From NCBI GenBank assembly GCA_902778895.1, contig CACYZF010000006.1:269154-333153 (forward strand): a DNA stretch of 64,000 nt. The letters run 5' to 3'. The number at the start of each line of letters is the position of its first letter. The stretch's first letter is position 1. A program made the position numbers and the translations under genes. The notes beneath the pieces were generated by a model. That model ran no database searches. It saw only the letters and a list, made by a program, of their open reading frames with translations, and was not told where the DNA came from. This stretch comes from an uncultured bacterium. GTDB lineage: Bacteria; Verrucomicrobiota; Lentisphaeria; Victivallales; UBA1829. Below, piece by piece: positions 34,554 through 43,912 of the stretch.

Positions 34554-34895
34554 GGGGGTAACTCCTCAAAAATATTAGTTTCTATGGTATAATGTACGCG
34601 CTTTCAAAAGAAAAATCAAGAAAAAACAAGACGAAAACATCAGTTTTTGACGTTATGTAACGAAAAGAAACGTTAATAACGTGAAATAAGCTCAAAAATA
34701 GAATCAAATCCCTATGCGGCTAAAAAAACATATCGTCTCTTTCAATGCTAAAGACCGCGGTTTTCCTGTTCTTGTTCGGTGTTTTTTTGTTTTTTCTGAA
34801 AAAAAAACTTGACAGAATACACCATCGCGTGCTATGGTAAGAGGCAGAAACCCTGAAACAGATTTCCTACGCAAAGCAACACAGGAGAAACACCC
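34554..34895. other. AT-rich divergent intergenic region
   Basis: This 342-base gap between divergent genes contains no gene that I can support. It is markedly AT-rich. It holds an inverted repeat ACGTTAT ... ATAACGT (34650-34682) containing further ACG-type half-sites, a possible regulator-binding site, and the aldo/keto reductase promoter at its right end. No clear -35 box could be paired with the TATACC sequence near 34585 on the minus strand. Confidence 0.5.
34809..34838 (+). promoter_or_regulatory. Promoter of the aldo/keto reductase gene
   Basis: TTGACA and TATGGT separated by 18 bases, 58 bases before the start codon. Confidence 0.6.
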
Positions 34896-36050
34896 ATGGG
34901 AAAATACCTCGGCGAAGAGATTCCGAAACTCGGATTCGGCATGATGCGTCTGCCGAAGAGCGGCGAAAAGATCGACATCGAAACGACCAAAGTGATGGTC
35001 GACAAGTTTCTGGCCGCGGGGTTCACCTATTTCGATACCGCGTGGATTTACGAGGGCAGCGAAGACGCCACGCGTCAGGCTCTGGTGGAACGTTACCCGA
35101 GGGAGAGTTTCCAGCTCGCGACGAAGAACGCGGCATGGGTCGACAACAAGACGCGCGAGGCCGCGGTCGCCCAGTTCGAGACTTCGCTGAAACGCCTCGG
35201 GACCGACTACATCGATTTCTATCTGCTCCACAATCTCGGCGACACGCGCACCGATCTTTTCGAGGAACTCGGCATGTGGGATTTCGCCATGGAACAGAAG
35301 CGCCTCGGCCGGATCCGGCACGTCGGATTCTCGTTCCACTCCACCGCCGACCAGCTCGACGCGATCCTCACGAAGCATCCCGAAGCGGAGTTCGTGCAGC
35401 TCCAGATCAACTACGCCGACTGGGACCACAAGTTCATCCAGTCGCGCCTGAACTACGAGGTCTGCCGCAAGCACAATGTCCCCGTCATCATCATGGAGCC
35501 GGTGAAGGGCGGCATGCTCGCCACGCCGCCGGAATCCGTCGTGAAGATTCTCCGCGACGCGAATCCAGACATTTCCCCCGCCGCGTGGGCGATCCGGTTC
35601 GGCGTGAGCCTGCCGGGCGTGATCACCGTGCTGTCCGGGATGAGCACGCCGGAGCAGATGGACGACAATCTGAAGTCGATGAAGGGATTCAAGTCGCTGA
35701 CCGAGGCGGAAAAAGAAACTGTGTTCAAGGCACAGGAAGCGCTGGCCAAAGTCCCGATGATCCCGTGCACCTCCTGCGACTACTGCGCGAAGGTCTGCCC
35801 GATGAACATCGGCATCTCCGGCACGTTCAACGGCCGGAACCTGCTGACGTTGTACAGCAATGTGGAGAGCGCGAAGGTGCAGATATTCTGGGCTGTCGCG
35901 AACAACGGCAAGAAGGACGCCGTGGAGTGCATCGGGTGTGGCAAGTGCGAGGAAGTCTGTCCGCAGCACCTCGAAATCCGCAAGCTGCTCGCCGAAGCTG
36001 CCAAGGTGTTCGACCAGAAGAAAGCTGCGCCGACGGAGAAAAAAGCCTAA
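34896..36050 (+). CDS. Aldo/keto reductase with C-terminal 2x[4Fe-4S] ferredoxin domain
   Basis: A 384-residue oxidoreductase. The AKR barrel covers about residues 1-280 and retains the catalytic set: Asp and Tyr in FDTAWIYEGS, Lys in ATKNA, His in YLLHNL. The C-terminus carries two cysteine clusters of ferredoxin type, CTSCDYCAKVCP and CIGCGKCEEVCP, each able to hold a [4Fe-4S] cluster. Such fusions are common in anaerobes and are thought to couple the carbonyl reduction to iron-sulphur electron carriers; the substrate is unknown. CAGGAG precedes the ATG by about ten bases. It is flanked by convergent alkD and probably transcribed alone. Confidence 0.9.
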   Translation: MGKYLGEEIPKLGFGMMRLPKSGEKIDIETTKVMVDKFLAAGFTYFDTAWIYEGSEDATRQALVERYPRESFQLATKNAAWVDNKTREAAVAQFETSLKRLGTDYIDFYLLHNLGDTRTDLFEELGMWDFAMEQKRLGRIRHVGFSFHSTADQLDAILTKHPEAEFVQLQINYADWDHKFIQSRLNYEVCRKHNVPVIIMEPVKGGMLATPPESVVKILRDANPDISPAAWAIRFGVSLPGVITVLSGMSTPEQMDDNLKSMKGFKSLTEAEKETVFKAQEALAKVPMIPCTSCDYCAKVCPMNIGISGTFNGRNLLTLYSNVESAKVQIFWAVANNGKKDAVECIGCGKCEEVCPQHLEIRKLLAEAAKVFDQKKAAPTEKKA

Positions 36051-36079
36051 GCCGTTTGGGCCGTCAATAGAAATCGGAA

Positions 36080-36826
36080 TTATTTGTCCCGGGTCAGGAA
36101 CGCTTTCCGTTCCGGCTCGGGATAATGTTCGATCGCGTACCGGAGTGTAGTGCGCGACATGACCGCTTTATTCTTCAATAGATAATCTGTCAGGGCCGCG
36201 CGGTCGCGTTTGCCGATCTCGCGGAGCATCCAGCCGCAGGCCTTGTGCATGAGGTCGTGCGGATGCGGCAGGAAGCGGTCCACCATGCGGAATGGTTCGT
36301 ACAGTTGATTTGCGCGGATGAACGGGAACATGGAGAGGACGGCGATGCGTTCTTCCCAGAGACGGCCGGATGCGGCGAAGCGTTCCAGCGTGTCCACGCC
36401 GTGTTCGAACGCGTATGTTCCGGTGATGCCGGGCGCGGTCAGGTCGACCAGATCCCAGTTGTTCACGAATCCGCCCCTGGCAAGTTCGGCGTATTCTTCA
36501 AAGATGGTGGCGCGTTCTTTTTCGCAGGCATTTTTCGATTCGTAATGCCCCAGCAGGATGAGCAGGGCGCAGAGCCGGATTTCGTGCCACTTGGAATGCG
36601 CGGCGCGGACTGCTTCCCGGATGGGGAGATCCCGGAACGCTTTCGCCGTGCGGCGGGTCACCGGGTTTTTGCAGCCGAGGAACATGTCGCCTTCGCCGTA
36701 CTGGCCGGGATCTGTCTTGAAGAACCGCATGAGGATTTCCGCGTCGGGGGGATTTGCCTGCGCGAGCATGGCGTGTTCGAGGTCGGCGGCGGTGCGGGTT
36801 TTGGGGGAGATTGGATCTTTTTTCAT
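36080..36826 (-). CDS. alkD: DNA alkylation repair protein AlkD
   Basis: A 248-residue all-helical protein of the AlkD family of HEAT-repeat DNA glycosylases, which remove bulky or cationic alkylated bases such as 3-methyladenine and 7-methylguanine. Visible family marks include SKWHEIRLCALLIL, the conserved 'NNWDLVD' (Trp and Asp line the active site) and MLREIGKRD near the C-terminus. The length is typical. The start ATG overlaps the stop of rsmE by four bases, so it is translationally coupled as the last gene of the leuS operon. Confidence 0.9.
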   Translation of the reverse strand: MKKDPISPKTRTAADLEHAMLAQANPPDAEILMRFFKTDPGQYGEGDMFLGCKNPVTRRTAKAFRDLPIREAVRAAHSKWHEIRLCALLILLGHYESKNACEKERATIFEEYAELARGGFVNNWDLVDLTAPGITGTYAFEHGVDTLERFAASGRLWEERIAVLSMFPFIRANQLYEPFRMVDRFLPHPHDLMHKACGWMLREIGKRDRAALTDYLLKNKAVMSRTTLRYAIEHYPEPERKAFLTRDK

Positions 36827-37554
36827 GCGTTCGGTTCTGTGGATGCGAGGCGTCCGGCGAGGAACGCCAGCGCGAATTCGACGCGGAGGATGTGCGGCCC
36901 GAACGTGACGGGCGCGTAGCCGTTGGTGCGGAACGCCGCGACTTCATCGGGCGTGAATCCGCCCTCGGGGCCGATGGCGAGGACGACTTTGCCGCGGAGG
37001 GCAACGGGGCAGGGCGCGGCGTCGACGGGATGCCCGATGATCGCCGTTGCATCTTTCGTGAGTTCGGCGGAGAGTCCCGAGGTGAAGAACTCGCGGAGCG
37101 ACCGTACGAATGTCAGTTCCGGCAGGATGGTCGTGCAGCCCTGTTCCAGCCCCTCGACCAGCACGGAGCGGATCGCGTCCGGGGCCATGCATGAGCTGGT
37201 CCAGTAGCTTTTTTCGGTCTTTGCGGCGTGGAAGAACACGGCGTGGCGGATGCCGGACGAGGCGATGAAGTGGAGCGTTTTCTTGAAACTTTGCGGACGG
37301 GGCAGGGCGATGACAGGGAGGATGTTCGATGGCGGGGGCGGCGGATTGGAGGTGTCCTCCAGTTTGAGCCGGGCGGAATGCCGGGTGGATTCCAGTATGC
37401 GCGCCGTGCCGATGCCACCGCCGAGGATGCCGGCGCGGACGGTGTCGCCGGGCCTGGCGTGAAGGATGCAGAAGATGTGTTCGGCGTGTTCGCCGCCGGC
37501 TGTGAATTCGCGGTCGGGCGACAGGTCGCGTTCCTCGACGATCAGCAGGTTCAT
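36823..37554 (-). CDS. rsmE: 16S rRNA (uracil-1498-N3) methyltransferase
   Basis: A 243-residue SPOUT-fold methyltransferase that methylates U1498 of 16S rRNA in the small subunit. An N-terminal PUA-like domain (HIFCILHARPGDTVRAG) is followed by the knotted SPOUT domain with the signature AIGPEGGFTPDEV and the C-terminal 'GPHILRVEFAL', which shapes the S-adenosylmethionine site (most family members have 'ILR-x-ETA'). It overlaps coaC upstream and alkD downstream by four bases each. Confidence 0.92.
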   Translation of the reverse strand: MNLLIVEERDLSPDREFTAGGEHAEHIFCILHARPGDTVRAGILGGGIGTARILESTRHSARLKLEDTSNPPPPPSNILPVIALPRPQSFKKTLHFIASSGIRHAVFFHAAKTEKSYWTSSCMAPDAIRSVLVEGLEQGCTTILPELTFVRSLREFFTSGLSAELTKDATAIIGHPVDAAPCPVALRGKVVLAIGPEGGFTPDEVAAFRTNGYAPVTFGPHILRVEFALAFLAGRLASTEPNA

Positions 37555-38093
37555 GCGGAGACGATCTTACGGACGGCTTCGAGGATGTCGGCGGGTTCGG
37601 CCATGCGTCCCTTGCCGGAGGTGCCGCAGGCGAGGTGTCCGGTGTCGGGCCCGACTGTGCGGACGCCGAGCTTGTCGACGATCTTCGCGAGGTTGTCCTG
37701 CACGATCGGGCTTGCCCACATGTGTTCGTTCATGGCGGGCGCGAGGAGCACCGGGCCGCGGAACGCTAGCGCCGTGGTCGTCAGGGCGTCGTCGGCGATG
37801 CCGGACGCGAACTTGCCGATGAAGTTCGCCGTGCAGGGCGCGACCACGAGCAGATCCGCCCACTCCGCCCAGTCGACATGTTCCGGGCGCGGCTGGTACT
37901 CGTCGAAGATGTCGGTCAGCACGCGGTTCTTCGAGAGCGTGAGGAAGATCTGCGAGGAGATGAGCTTGAGGGCGTTCGCGGTCATGACGACGCGGACGTC
38001 GAATCCCTCGGAAACGAGCTTGGAGCAGAGGTCGGCGGCCTTGTAGACGGCGATGCCGCCCGTGATGCCGAGGATGATGTTTTTGCCGTTCAT
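37551..38093 (-). CDS. coaC: Phosphopantothenoylcysteine decarboxylase, stand-alone flavoprotein
   Basis: A 180-residue flavoprotein of the HFCD family. It has ITGGIAVYKAADL at the N-terminus (FMN binding), the substrate-binding PAMNEHM, and ACGTSGKGRM at the C-terminus, in which the Cys is the catalytic acid. It decarboxylates phosphopantothenoylcysteine in coenzyme A synthesis. In most bacteria this domain is fused to the synthetase as CoaBC (Dfp); here the protein ends after the flavoprotein part and the next gene is rsmE, so CoaB must be encoded elsewhere. The gene follows gmk by 18 bases. Confidence 0.88.
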   Translation of the reverse strand: MNGKNIILGITGGIAVYKAADLCSKLVSEGFDVRVVMTANALKLISSQIFLTLSKNRVLTDIFDEYQPRPEHVDWAEWADLLVVAPCTANFIGKFASGIADDALTTTALAFRGPVLLAPAMNEHMWASPIVQDNLAKIVDKLGVRTVGPDTGHLACGTSGKGRMAEPADILEAVRKIVSA

Positions 38094-38111
38094 GTGCGTA
38101 CTCCGTGGTTG

Positions 38112-38741
38112 TCAGACGGTGCGTCTGCGTTTCGGGTGGTTGCGGAGGCCGAGGATGAGTTCGGTGAATTCCTTCGCGGCGCGCGCGAGATCGTCGTTCA
38201 CGATGATGTGGTCGTATTCGTGCGCGTGCTCCATTTCGCCCTTTGCGTTGGCGAGACGGCGGAGGATGGATTCCTCGGTTTCGGTGCCGCGTGTGCGGAG
38301 GCGGCGTTCCAGCTCTTCGAACGACGGCGGCATGATGAAGATGAACTTGCACGCCTCGCAGAATTCGGAGGAGTCGGAACAGAGCGCGCGGAGCTGCGCC
38401 GCGCCCTGGACGTCGATGTCGAGCAGGACGTCGATTCCGCGCTGAATGCGGCCGAGGAGTTCGGATTTGAGCGTGCCGTAGCAGTTGCCGTGTACCTCGG
38501 CGTGTTCGGCGAACGCATTTTCCGCGACAAGCGCGTCGAATTTCTCGCGGCTGATGAAATAGTAGTCGCGTCCGTCGACCTCGCCGGGGCGCGGCTCGCG
38601 CGTGGTGCAGGATACTGAGAATTCGATGCCGCCGAGGTCGCCGATGGCGGTTTTGTAGATGGAGGATTTGCCGGAGCCGCTGGGGCCGGAGAGGATCAGG
38701 ATCATGCCGGTGCGGGCCGGGGCGTCGGATGTAGTGTTCAT
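38112..38741 (-). CDS. gmk: Guanylate kinase
   Basis: A 209-residue enzyme that phosphorylates GMP to GDP. The P-loop is GPSGSGKSSIYK at about residues 18-29, followed by the GMP-binding region (SCTTREPRPGEVDGRDYYFI) and the lid. The order gmk-coaBC-like is widespread in bacteria, often with rpoZ between; no rpoZ is seen here. The start ATG at 38741 overlaps the glxK stop by four bases. The eleven residues before MILIL are probably a short N-terminal extension; a start at that second Met is possible. Confidence 0.95.
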   Translation of the reverse strand: MNTTSDAPARTGMILILSGPSGSGKSSIYKTAIGDLGGIEFSVSCTTREPRPGEVDGRDYYFISREKFDALVAENAFAEHAEVHGNCYGTLKSELLGRIQRGIDVLLDIDVQGAAQLRALCSDSSEFCEACKFIFIMPPSFEELERRLRTRGTETEESILRRLANAKGEMEHAHEYDHIIVNDDLARAAKEFTELILGLRNHPKRRRTV

Positions 38742-39874
38742 GAGCGTGTCGTGTACTGGAAAAGTCTGGCGGCGTTGACCGCTGTAAAGTAGAGATCGTC
38801 CGCTCCGGCCTCCATGGCTTCTTTGAGCGTGCGGCGTCCGGTGGATGCGCTGAAAGCGAAATCGTAGGTCTTTGCAAGTTCTTCGGGTGTGCCCTCGACC
38901 GCGCCGGAGAGGAGCAGGACGGGGATGCCCTCGCGGTGTGCGGCGTCGGCGACCGCGCAGCAGAGCTTGCCTTCGGCGGTCTGGGAATCCGTGCGACCTT
39001 CGCCGGTCACGACGAGGTCCGCGCCCTTGATCTGACGGCGGAACGAGATGGCGTCGAGGATGAGCTCCGCGCCGGATTTCGGCTGCGCGCCGCAGAACGC
39101 GCGGAGACCCGCGCCGAGTCCGCCCGCCGCGCCGTCGCCGGGCATTTCCTTCGGCAGCAGCATGGACTGGCGTTCCCAAACGGTGAAAAGGTGACGGAGG
39201 TTGTGGTCGAGCTTCGCGACCATGTCGGGGGTTGCGCCCTTCTGCGGTCCGTAGACCTGTGCCGCGCCGAACGGACCGGACAGGGGGTTGCGGACGTCGC
39301 ACGCGGTCGTGATGCGCGTGTCATGCAGACGTGTGTCAGCTCCGGCGACGGCGATGCGGCTGAGCAGGTGAAGCGCGCCGCCGCCGCGCGGGATCTCGCG
39401 TCCGCCCACATCGAGCAGACCGTACCCGAGCGCCTGGGCCATGCCCGCGCCGCCGTCGACCGTGGCGGATCCGCCGAGACCGATCAGGATGTCGCGGACG
39501 CCGAGGTCCAGGATGGCGCGGATGACTTCGCCAGTGCCGTAGGTCGTGGCGGTCATCGGGTCGCGTTTGAGCGGTTCCACGAGGTAAAGCCCGCTGGCGG
39601 AGGACATTTCGAAGACGGCGGTCAAGCCGTTGTTGATGAGCGCGAATTCCGCATTGACAGGCTTGCCGTCCGGGCCGGTGACCCTGACCGTATGGATTTC
39701 GCCGTGGAGGGCGTCGGACAGCGCATGCGTCATGCCTTCGCCGCCGTCGGATACCGGCACGGAAACGAGTTCGGCGTCCGGGAAGACGGTGCGGAAAGCC
39801 TTTTCGAGAACACGGCATACGGTCGAGCTTTTCATGCACATCTTGAACTTGTCGGGCGCGAACACGATTTTCAT
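38738..39874 (-). CDS. glxK: Glycerate kinase, GlxK family
   Basis: A 378-residue kinase that phosphorylates D-glycerate (usually to 2-phosphoglycerate in this family). It starts MKIVFAPDKFKMCMKS with the family's early Lys residues, then VPVSDGGEGMTHAL at about residues 40-53, LIGLGGSATVDGGAGMAQALG at about 142-160 and VVTGEGRTDSQT near residue 285. All are standard for the GlxK/GarK fold. It lies two bases after the alcohol dehydrogenase gene and overlaps gmk. Confidence 0.93.
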   Translation of the reverse strand: MKIVFAPDKFKMCMKSSTVCRVLEKAFRTVFPDAELVSVPVSDGGEGMTHALSDALHGEIHTVRVTGPDGKPVNAEFALINNGLTAVFEMSSASGLYLVEPLKRDPMTATTYGTGEVIRAILDLGVRDILIGLGGSATVDGGAGMAQALGYGLLDVGGREIPRGGGALHLLSRIAVAGADTRLHDTRITTACDVRNPLSGPFGAAQVYGPQKGATPDMVAKLDHNLRHLFTVWERQSMLLPKEMPGDGAAGGLGAGLRAFCGAQPKSGAELILDAISFRRQIKGADLVVTGEGRTDSQTAEGKLCCAVADAAHREGIPVLLLSGAVEGTPEELAKTYDFAFSASTGRRTLKEAMEAGADDLYFTAVNAARLFQYTTRS

Positions 39875-39876
39875 GG

Positions 39877-41085
39877 TCAGAGTTCCTTTTTGAGGATTCC
39901 GGAAATGATCTCGGCGGCATTATCCGGGGAGACCGGACGCGGAGCCGAGGCGAGCTTCATCGGATTCTTGACGGCGTCGGCGGCGATCCTGTCGACCATG
40001 GCGGCGTCGAAGCAGGGCAGCGCGGAAAGTTTCGGCGCGCCGGCATACTTCGCGATGAAGGCCGCGGCGGCGTTCACGACGTCCTCCGGGGTCTTCTGTT
40101 TTGCCTTCGACGGGAAGACGTCCGCGAGCAGCATGGTGCGTTCCGCGACGGCCTTTTCCGCGAGGTAGTAGCGCCAGAACGGCGGCAGGAGCATCGAGGC
40201 GGCGATCCCATGCGGGACCTGGCCGTAGAACGAGAAGCTGCCGAGGTGAGGGAGCGAGGTCGGACGGTCGGCGATCATCATGCCGCCGATGGTCGCGGCG
40301 GCGCAGAGGCGTTCGCGTGCGTTGACGTCGTTCGGATCGCGGAAGACAAGCGGGAGATTGTCCCGGATAAGCCGGACCGCGTAGACAGCGTTGCTGTTTG
40401 TGGCGAACTTCGTTTCCGGTGAACCGGTGTTCAGCAGCGCCTCGATGTTGTGCGTGAGGGCGTCGAGCGCGGTCGCGGCGGTGAGGCTGTTGGACATGGA
40501 GCGTCCGTAGTACGGGTCGATCAGCGCCATGCGCGGCACGATCTGCCTGTCCGCGATGAGGCGTTTCACGCCCGCAGCGCGGTCGACGATGTTCGCGTAC
40601 GGCGTGACCTCGGAACCAGTACCCGCGGTGGTCGGGATCGCGATGATGCGCTTGAACTCCTTTCCCGGGAACTTTTCGGAGATCCTGCCGGAACCGAAGA
40701 GCTCGGTGACGTCAAGCCCGGTCTGGTATGCGGCCCAGGCGGCTTTCGCGGCGTCGAGCACGCTGCCGCCGCCGATGGCGACGACTTCCGAGCACTTGCT
40801 CTGTTTCAGCGCATCGATGATGCGCGCGACGTCGTCCAGGTCGGGTTCCGCCGGGATGTCGCACACGAGGCGGGACTCGAATTCATAGTGGAGCACCATG
40901 TTCGTCATGTCGGCGCGCGCGCCGGATTTCGTGAGGGAGTTGCCACCGGTCACGAACGTGACGACCGGCTTGTCCTCGGAGAGCAGGAACTCGGCGGAGA
41001 GGTCGGTGAGGACGCCGGGGGCAAGGTCGATGCAGACCGGTTCGTAATGTTCGAACAGCTCGATGTAATCTTGATCGGAGTTCAT
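39877..41085 (-). CDS. Iron-containing alcohol dehydrogenase
   Basis: A 402-residue group III (Fe-type) dehydrogenase. The NAD(P)-binding motif is AIGGGSVLDAAKA, followed by IPTTAGTGSEVTPYANI. Metal ligands are visible as the Asp and His of LDALTHNIEALLN and the His of PHGIAASMLL. The substrate could be a simple alcohol/aldehyde or a hydroxy acid; nothing in the sequence decides it. Its place beside glycerate kinase might hint at hydroxyacid metabolism but the operon is otherwise housekeeping. It begins seven bases after the leuS stop. Confidence 0.9.
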   Translation of the reverse strand: MNSDQDYIELFEHYEPVCIDLAPGVLTDLSAEFLLSEDKPVVTFVTGGNSLTKSGARADMTNMVLHYEFESRLVCDIPAEPDLDDVARIIDALKQSKCSEVVAIGGGSVLDAAKAAWAAYQTGLDVTELFGSGRISEKFPGKEFKRIIAIPTTAGTGSEVTPYANIVDRAAGVKRLIADRQIVPRMALIDPYYGRSMSNSLTAATALDALTHNIEALLNTGSPETKFATNSNAVYAVRLIRDNLPLVFRDPNDVNARERLCAAATIGGMMIADRPTSLPHLGSFSFYGQVPHGIAASMLLPPFWRYYLAEKAVAERTMLLADVFPSKAKQKTPEDVVNAAAAFIAKYAGAPKLSALPCFDAAMVDRIAADAVKNPMKLASAPRPVSPDNAAEIISGILKKEL

Positions 41086-41092
41086 TTTTATA

Positions 41093-43651
41093 TCACTTTG
41101 CTACGATGTTGACGAGGCGGCCGGGGACGGCGATGACTTTCACGACGGTCTTTCCGGCGAGCGCGGCTGCGACGTCGGGATTCTCCAGCGCCTTCTTCTG
41201 CATACCGTCGGCGTCGAGCGCGGCGGGCATCATGATGCGGACTTTCGGTTTGCCGCAGATCTGCACGAGGATCTCGTGTTCCTCGACCTGCAGGTGCGAT
41301 TCGTCGACGCTCGGCCATTGCGCCAGGGAGACGGGGGCCTGTTTGCCGAGGCCTTCCCACATTTCCTCCGCGATGTGCGGCGCGTACGGGGCGAGCAGCA
41401 GTACATACGTCTCGGCGGCTTCGCGCGGCATCTTTTCGAGTTTGGAGAAGTCGTTGAGGAAGATCATCATCTGGCTGATGGCGGTGTTGAAATTAAGCGT
41501 ATCGGTGTCGTCCGTAACTTTCTTGATCGTCGCGTGGAGCAGACGGCGGAGACTGGCGGGGACGGGCTCGTCTACGACGGGCGTCTGCATGATCATGCGC
41601 CAGGAGCGCTTGAGGAAGCGGAACACGCCTTCGACGCCGCGGGTGTTCCACGGCTTGACGGCCTCAAGCGGGCCCATGAACATCTCATACAGGCGCATGC
41701 TGTCGGCGCCGTATTCGCGGACCACGTCGTCGGGATTGACGACGTTGCGGAGCGACTTCGACATCTTGGCGGGGAACTCTACGAGCTTTTCGCCGGTTTC
41801 CTTGTGCTTCGGTTCGGGGCCTGTGAGGTCGACGAGGTTGGTCGGGACCAGTGCGCCGCGGGCGTCCTTGTAGGACGTGCCGAGGATCATGCCCTGATTG
41901 ACGAGCTTCTGGAACGGCTCTTTGGTGGAGACCAGGCCCAGATCGTAGAGGACCTTGTGCCAGAAGCGCGCGTAGAGCAGATGCAGCACGGCGTGTTCCG
42001 CGCCGCCGACGTACAGGTCGACGGGCATCCAGTATTTTTCCTTGGCGGGGTCGATGAAGGCCTTGTCGTTGTGCGGATCGATGTAGCGGAGGTAATACCA
42101 GCAGGAACCCGCCCATTGGGGCATAGTGTTGGTCTCGCGGCGGCCGTGTTCGCCCGTCTTCGGGTCCACGTAGTCCACCCAGTCCGTCGCGTTTGCGAGC
42201 GGGGATTCGCCGTTTCCGGAGGGCTTGAAATCTTTCATATCGGGGAGGGTGAGCGGAAGTTCGTCCTCGGGGACCATGCGGATCTCGCCGCTGTCCATGA
42301 TGATGATCGGGAAGGGCTCGCCCCAGTAGCGCTGGCGGCTGAAGAGCCAGTCGCGGAGCTTGTAGTTCACGGTGCGCTTGCCGATTCCCTTGGATTCGAG
42401 CCAGTCGATGATGCGCTTCTTCGCCTCGTTCACGTGCAGTCCGTTCAGGTCGAGGCCATCATCGTTCGCGGAGTTCATCAGCGGACCGTCGCCGATCCAG
42501 CAGACTTTTCCGGCGAGCACGCCGTCGATGTCGACCTTGTCCTTCGCCGCGGCGGCCTCGTCGGGCCGGATCACGCAGATGACCGGGATATTGAACTTCT
42601 GCGCGAACGCGAAGTCGCGGTCGTCGTGGGCGGGTACGGCCATGATCGCGCCGGTGCCGTAGCTTGCCAGCACGTAGTCGGAGATCCAGATCGGGATGCG
42701 CGCGCCGTTGACCGGGTCGATGGCGTACGCGCCGGTGAACGCGCCGGTCTTCTCGTTGTTGAGTCCGGTGCGCTCCAGGTCGCTCATGGACGCGGTGCGC
42801 TTCTTGTAGTTGGCGACATCTTCGGCGTGTTCCGGCGTGGTGATCTCGTCGACGAGTTCATGCTCGGGGCAGAGGACCATGTAGGTCGCGCCGAAGAGCG
42901 TGTCCGGGCGCGTGGTGAACACGGTCAGGGTCTTGCCTGGGTGTCCGTCGAGCCGGAACACGACTTCCGCGCCTTCGCTGCGGCCGATCCAGTTCCGCTG
43001 CATTTCCTTGATGCCTTCCGGCCAGTCGAGGCCGTCGAGGTCCGCGAGCAGGCGTTCCGCGTAGGCGGTGATCTTCAGGACCCACTGCTTCATCGGGCGG
43101 CGGATGACCGGGTGGTTGCCGCGTTCGCTGCGACCGTCGATGACTTCCTCGTTGGCGAGCACGGTTCCGAGCGCGGGGCACCAGTTCACGGGAACTTCGT
43201 CGATGTAGGCGAGGCCCTTCTTGTAGAGCTGGAGGAAGATCCACTGGGTCCAGCGGAAATACTTCGGATCGGTGGTGTTGATCTCGCGGCTCCAGTCGTA
43301 GCTGAATCCGAGCATCTTGATCTGGCGCTTGAAGTTCGCGATGTTCTTCGCGGTCGTCACGGACGGGTGCGTGCCGGTCTCGATCGCGAACTGTTCCGCG
43401 GGCAGTCCGAACGCGTCCCAGCCCATCGGATGCAGCACATTGAAGCCGTTCATGCGTTTGAAGCGCGAATAGATGTCCGTGGCCGTGTATCCTTCCGGGT
43501 GGCCGACGTGGAGGCCCGCGCCGCTCGGGTAGGGGAACATGTCCAGGACGTAGAGTTTTTTCTTCGTGGTGTCGTCGGTCGCCTGGAACGTCTGGTGTTC
43601 GTCCCAGTATTTCTGCCATTTCGCTTCGATGGCGGTGAAATCGTAGTCCAT
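41093..43651 (-). CDS. leuS: Leucyl-tRNA synthetase
   Basis: An 852-residue class I synthetase charging tRNA-Leu. The HIGH motif appears as [15 protein letters not shown] near residue 40 and KMSKS as [13 protein letters not shown] near residue 630. The CP1 editing domain is present ([15 protein letters not shown] and [16 protein letters not shown]). The true start is [16 protein letters not shown] at 43651; a longer in-frame reading from 43858 would translate the hairpin-repeat region and the promoter. It heads an operon of seven genes ending with alkD. Confidence 0.97.
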   Translation of the reverse strand: MDYDFTAIEAKWQKYWDEHQTFQATDDTTKKKLYVLDMFPYPSGAGLHVGHPEGYTATDIYSRFKRMNGFNVLHPMGWDAFGLPAEQFAIETGTHPSVTTAKNIANFKRQIKMLGFSYDWSREINTTDPKYFRWTQWIFLQLYKKGLAYIDEVPVNWCPALGTVLANEEVIDGRSERGNHPVIRRPMKQWVLKITAYAERLLADLDGLDWPEGIKEMQRNWIGRSEGAEVVFRLDGHPGKTLTVFTTRPDTLFGATYMVLCPEHELVDEITTPEHAEDVANYKKRTASMSDLERTGLNNEKTGAFTGAYAIDPVNGARIPIWISDYVLASYGTGAIMAVPAHDDRDFAFAQKFNIPVICVIRPDEAAAAKDKVDIDGVLAGKVCWIGDGPLMNSANDDGLDLNGLHVNEAKKRIIDWLESKGIGKRTVNYKLRDWLFSRQRYWGEPFPIIIMDSGEIRMVPEDELPLTLPDMKDFKPSGNGESPLANATDWVDYVDPKTGEHGRRETNTMPQWAGSCWYYLRYIDPHNDKAFIDPAKEKYWMPVDLYVGGAEHAVLHLLYARFWHKVLYDLGLVSTKEPFQKLVNQGMILGTSYKDARGALVPTNLVDLTGPEPKHKETGEKLVEFPAKMSKSLRNVVNPDDVVREYGADSMRLYEMFMGPLEAVKPWNTRGVEGVFRFLKRSWRMIMQTPVVDEPVPASLRRLLHATIKKVTDDTDTLNFNTAISQMMIFLNDFSKLEKMPREAAETYVLLLAPYAPHIAEEMWEGLGKQAPVSLAQWPSVDESHLQVEEHEILVQICGKPKVRIMMPAALDADGMQKKALENPDVAAALAGKTVVKVIAVPGRLVNIVAK

Positions 43652-43701
43652 GATATGATGATTCTCCGTTTGGGTTGGTTTTTGATAAAAATATACTTCT
43701 A

Positions 43702-43730
43702 AATATAGAGCATGTGCGCGCGTTTTGCAA
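43702..43730 (-). promoter_or_regulatory. Promoter of the leuS operon
   Basis: Minus-strand TTGCAA and TATATT separated by 17 bases, about 50 bases before the leuS start codon. Confidence 0.65.
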
Positions 43731-43759
43731 GCTCGTTTCCCAATTTCGGTACAAAAAAG

Positions 43760-43809
43760 GGAGGCAGAGCCTCCACTGATACTGTGCCGTGCTACGCGAC
43801 GGCACGGGG
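43760..43809 (+). repeat. Dispersed two-hairpin repeat, copy 2
   Basis: GGAGGC-AGA-GCCTCC, then ACTGATACT, then GTGCCGT ... ACGGCAC followed by GGGG. It has the same element order and orientation as copies 1 (21897) and 3 (55154). It lies between the GH51 and leuS genes. Confidence 0.7.
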
Positions 43810-43824
43810 CTGGTCTGCATAAAA

Positions 43825-43910
43825 TGTGCCCGAACGGAGCCGGGCACTGTATCAGCACTGCTTGCAGTGTGCCCGAGCGGAGCCGGGCACTGTATCAGCA
43901 CCGCTTGCGG
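43825..43910. repeat. Two tandem 43-bp hairpin units
   Basis: Two units of 43 bp (43825-43867 and 43868-43910) differ at a few positions. Each contains an inverted repeat GTGCCCG ... CGGGCAC around CGGAG and a second one, CACTGC/GCAGTG in unit one and CACCGC/GCGGTG in unit two. The differences in the second stem are compensatory, so base pairing is preserved. The array ends two bases before the GH51 stop codon on the opposite strand. Confidence 0.8.
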
Positions 43911-43912
43911 TG

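Noticed and set aside
43652..43858. 69-residue N-terminal extension of LeuRS
   Set aside because: The extension is encoded by the hairpin repeats and the promoter. The conserved LeuRS start is at 43651.
43825..43910. CRISPR-like tandem repeat
   Set aside because: There are only two directly adjacent units with no spacers and no cas genes.
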